64,000 nt of DNA from Streptomyces sp. TLI_053 (GTDB taxonomy: Bacteria; Actinomycetota; Actinomycetes; Streptomycetales; Streptomycetaceae), in contig NZ_LT629775.1 in NCBI RefSeq assembly GCF_900105395.1, positions 9,575,501 through 9,639,500 on the forward strand, in the 5' to 3' direction. Made by a program: the position numbers and the translations under genes. Shown here piece by piece: positions 62,060 to 64,000 of the stretch. A model generated the notes under the pieces. That model was given only the letters and a program-made list of their open reading frames with translations, was not told where the DNA came from and made no database searches. Position 1 is the stretch's first letter. Each line of letters begins with the position of its first letter.

Positions 62060-62576
62060 TCAGACAGTTCGTGGTCGACACGCACCCGGACCTGTCGCCT
62101 CACTCAGATGCTTCGAACCGGCAGGCATCCGGCCCGGACCGCCGCCGCCCCGCTGTGGAGGAGCGCGAACCGGGCGACCTGGCCGCACGCAGTACAGGTC
62201 GCGCAGCCGCTCCGGGGCGCCCGGATCGGCGTGGACGAGTGCAACTTCCACCTCCTGCCCGACGTAGGTGGTGCGCAGGCAGGCGGGCACGTCCACTTCG
62301 AACAGGTCCCGCTCGACCACCAGGTCCCGGTAGTGGACGTGGATCTGCCGGTCCTCCACGAGGACCCGCTGCCGGTGGACGATCCGCGCGGTGGGCTCCA
62401 GCCGGACCAGAACCTGATCGGCCGGGCAGCGGCGCACGCAGTCCGGCTTGAGCAGCACCACGCTCCAGCGGGACCAGTCCACGCGGGAGGTCGGGGTGGC
62501 CGATCCCGTCCAGGTCGCCGGCCTCGGACACCGGCAGGAAGGCGCGCTTGCTGTCCTTGTCGGCCCGCAGCACCAA
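62060..62576 (-). pseudogene. Nucleoside diphosphate kinase-like frame, probably frameshifted
   Basis: The minus-strand frame from 62482 (GTG) reads VDWSRWSVVLLKPDCVRR, then QVLVRLEPTARIVHRQRVLV and HYRDLVVERDLFEVDVPACL, which resembles the NDK fold (LIKPDxVxR, HYxEH). The catalytic His region is not obvious. Upstream, a different frame (from GTG 62576) reads VLRADKDSKRAFLPVSEAGD then LDGIGHPDLP, also protein-like, and shifts near 62485. Together they would be one protein broken by a frameshift. It lies just after the NRPS stop. Confidence 0.5.
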
Positions 62577-62592
62577 CGCGCGGTCGAACGGG

Positions 62593-62626
62593 GGCCCGCC
62601 TCACGCCCCGGCCCGCCTCACGCCCC
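62593..62626. repeat. 17-bp tandem duplication at the NRPS stop codon
   Basis: The 17-base word ggcccgcctcacgcccc occurs twice in direct succession (62593-62609 and 62610-62626). The stop codon of the NRPS (tca on the plus strand, 62618-62620) lies in the second copy. A 17-base duplication is not a multiple of three. Confidence 0.85.
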
Positions 62627-64000
62627 GATCCGGCGCTGCGGCTCCTGGACGGCGGCGCGGAGCAGCTCCACCAGTTCCGCGGCCAGCCCGTCGGCCGTCG
62701 CCGGGTCGAACAGGTCGGCGCGGTACTCCAGCTCACCGGCCAGGCCCAGCGGCTCGCGCCCGGGGCCGAGGTGTTCGGTGAGGGAGAAGGTCAGGTCGAA
62801 CTTGGCGGTGCCGGTGCTCCGTCCCGAGGCCGTCACCGTCAGTCCGGGTACCGCGGGCAGTGGCGCTGGTTCGACCTGGAAGGCCAGCAGCACCTGGAAG
62901 ACCGGCTGACGGTCCGTGGTCCGGGGCGGATTGACCAGGCCGACCAGCCGCTCGAACGGGGTGTCCTGGTGGTCCAGTGCCGCCAGGTCGGCCTGTCTGA
63001 CCCGGGAGAGCAGCTCCGCGAAGTCCGGGTCCCCGCCGGTGTCGGTGCGCAGCGGCACGGTGTTGACGAAGTGCCCGACCACCTCGGCGAGCGCCGGGTC
63101 GGGCCGTCCGGCGACCACGGTGCCCACCACGATGTCGGTCCCGGCGCCCCGGCGGGTCAGCAGGGCGGCCAGCGCGGTGTGCACCAGCATGAACGGTGTG
63201 GCCTCGTGCCGTCGGGCGGCCGCCACCAGCTCGGCGTGGTCGGCGGCGTCCACCGCGAACGGCAGCACGGCGCCGGGGCCGGAGTCCGCGCCGGGGCGCG
63301 GCCGGTCGCCCGGCACCGTCACCAGGGCGGGTGCGCCGTCCAGGGTCCGGCGCCAGAACTCCTCCTCGCCCTCGGGTGCGCCGTGCTGCTGCCAGAGCGC
63401 GAAGTCCGCGTACTGGACGGGCAGCGGCGGCCACGTCGGGGCCCGGCCGGCCAGCCGGTCCCGGTAGGCGGAGAGCAGGTCACGGGCCAGCAGGTCCACC
63501 GACCAGCCGTCGGCGGCGCTGTGGTGGAGCAGCAGCACCAGGGTGTGCCGGTGCGGGCCGTGCGCCAGCAGCTCGGCGCGCAGCGGGGCGTCCGCGGCCA
63601 GGTCGAAGACCGCCAGCACGGCTTCGTCCAGTGCCTGCGCCAGCCCGTGCTCCGGTACGGTGCGAAGGACCGGCTCCAGCGGCAGTTCACCGGGCCGGTG
63701 CACCCGTTGGTGGGGGATGCCCAGGTCGTCGGGGAGTGTGGTGCGCAGTGCTTCGTGGCGCTCCGTCAGGTCGTCGAGCGCGGCCTGCAGCGCCTCCCGG
63801 TCGAGCGGGCCCTCGAAGCGCAGCAGCAGCGGCAGGTTGTAGAGCGGGCCGGGTCCGTTCAACTGGTCGAGGTACCACAGGCCGTGCTGGGCGGGGGTGA
63901 GCGGAATCCGGTCCGGCCGCGGGCGGGCGGTCAGTGGTGGTCCGGCGGGCCGGGCGTCGCCGAGCAGGGCCGCGAGGGCGGCGGGGGAGGGGTGCTCGAA
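62618..64000 (-). CDS. NRPS, C-terminal part: PCP end and condensation domain (cut by window edge)
   Basis: The frame enters from the right edge and ends at 62618. The first visible residues, FEHPSPAALAALLG, are the tail of a carrier domain. An LCL-type condensation domain follows: RIPLTPAQHGLWYLDQLNGP, LVLLLHHSAADGWSVDLLAR (complete HHxxxDG), VGHFVNTVPLRTDTGG and LDHQDTPFERLVGLVNPPRT. The protein stops right after the C domain, without A, PCP or TE. It would pass the chain to another protein or end the line in an unusual way. Belongs to a second NRPS locus to the right. Confidence 0.93.
   Translation of the reverse strand, partial: FEHPSPAALAALLGDARPAGPPLTARPRPDRIPLTPAQHGLWYLDQLNGPGPLYNLPLLLRFEGPLDREALQAALDDLTERHEALRTTLPDDLGIPHQRVHRPGELPLEPVLRTVPEHGLAQALDEAVLAVFDLAADAPLRAELLAHGPHRHTLVLLLHHSAADGWSVDLLARDLLSAYRDRLAGRAPTWPPLPVQYADFALWQQHGAPEGEEEFWRRTLDGAPALVTVPGDRPRPGADSGPGAVLPFAVDAADHAELVAAARRHEATPFMLVHTALAALLTRRGAGTDIVVGTVVAGRPDPALAEVVGHFVNTVPLRTDTGGDPDFAELLSRVRQADLAALDHQDTPFERLVGLVNPPRTTDRQPVFQVLLAFQVEPAPLPAVPGLTVTASGRSTGTAKFDLTFSLTEHLGPGREPLGLAGELEYRADLFDPATADGLAAELVELLRAAVQEPQRRIGA

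Overview
The window is very GC-rich, with strong third-position G/C, frequent GTG starts and overlapping stop/start junctions. A chaplin-type domain, a 2-methylisoborneol (2-MIB) terpene pathway and many small secreted proteins point to a Streptomyces- or Kitasatospora-like actinomycete. Most of it reads as accessory chromosome: two stretches of modular biosynthetic genes, a mobile-element nest and a long run of secreted proteins.

Layout. (1) 1-17.6 kb: the end of an MFS transporter, a 2H phosphoesterase, small hypothetical genes, a LuxR-type regulator, an XRE/TPR regulator, a two-component system with a GTGA overlap, a CGNR zinc-finger protein divergent from an MFS exporter, a secreted protein of seven 37-residue repeats (tectonin-like), a GNAT enzyme and a large secreted SGNH hydrolase with FN3-like modules. 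(2) 17.7-36.2 kb: a compact NRPS/PKS hybrid cluster: stand-alone carrier protein (divergent), C-A-PCP, KS-(decayed AT)-ACP, docking-C-A-PCP, KS-ACP-C-A-PCP-C, luciferase-like monooxygenase and MATE exporter, closed by a 27-28 bp hairpin. No working acyltransferase, thioesterase, MbtH protein or PPTase is visible. The last condensation domain has lost its catalytic histidine. (3) 36.7-41.3 kb: IS1182-type inverted ends 3.4 kb apart enclose a broken transposase, what looks like a group II intron fragment, an intact IS630-type element at a duplicated TA, a truncated barstar-like gene and an intact secreted guanyl-type RNase. A ricin-lectin-like secreted protein follows. (4) 43-53 kb: a second XRE/TPR regulator (paralogue of the first), a complete dxr gene of the MEP pathway, secreted proteins, and the two 2-MIB genes (GPP methyltransferase and 2-MIB synthase). 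The latter two are convergent and separated by a Gly-rich secreted protein gene, not arranged as the usual tandem pair. (5) 53-62 kb: a pentameric-channel-like membrane protein, small secreted proteins, two more copies of the Gly-rich family, a YcaQ/AlkX-type DNA glycosylase with a partner gene, a frameshifted gene and a secreted protein ending in a chaplin-like domain. (6) 62-64 kb: the 3' end of another NRPS on the minus strand, followed by a broken NDK-like reading frame.

The genes of the first cluster probably act as one assembly line: four of its junctions overlap or are very tight and all run on the plus strand. dxr makes isoprenoid precursor and could feed the nearby 2-MIB genes, which methylate and cyclise geranyl diphosphate. 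The three Gly-rich proteins, the chaplin fusion and the lectin-like proteins suggest a cell-surface or extracellular-matrix role for much of the right half; this last point is inference from composition and signal peptides. All family assignments were made by reading motifs, without any database search.
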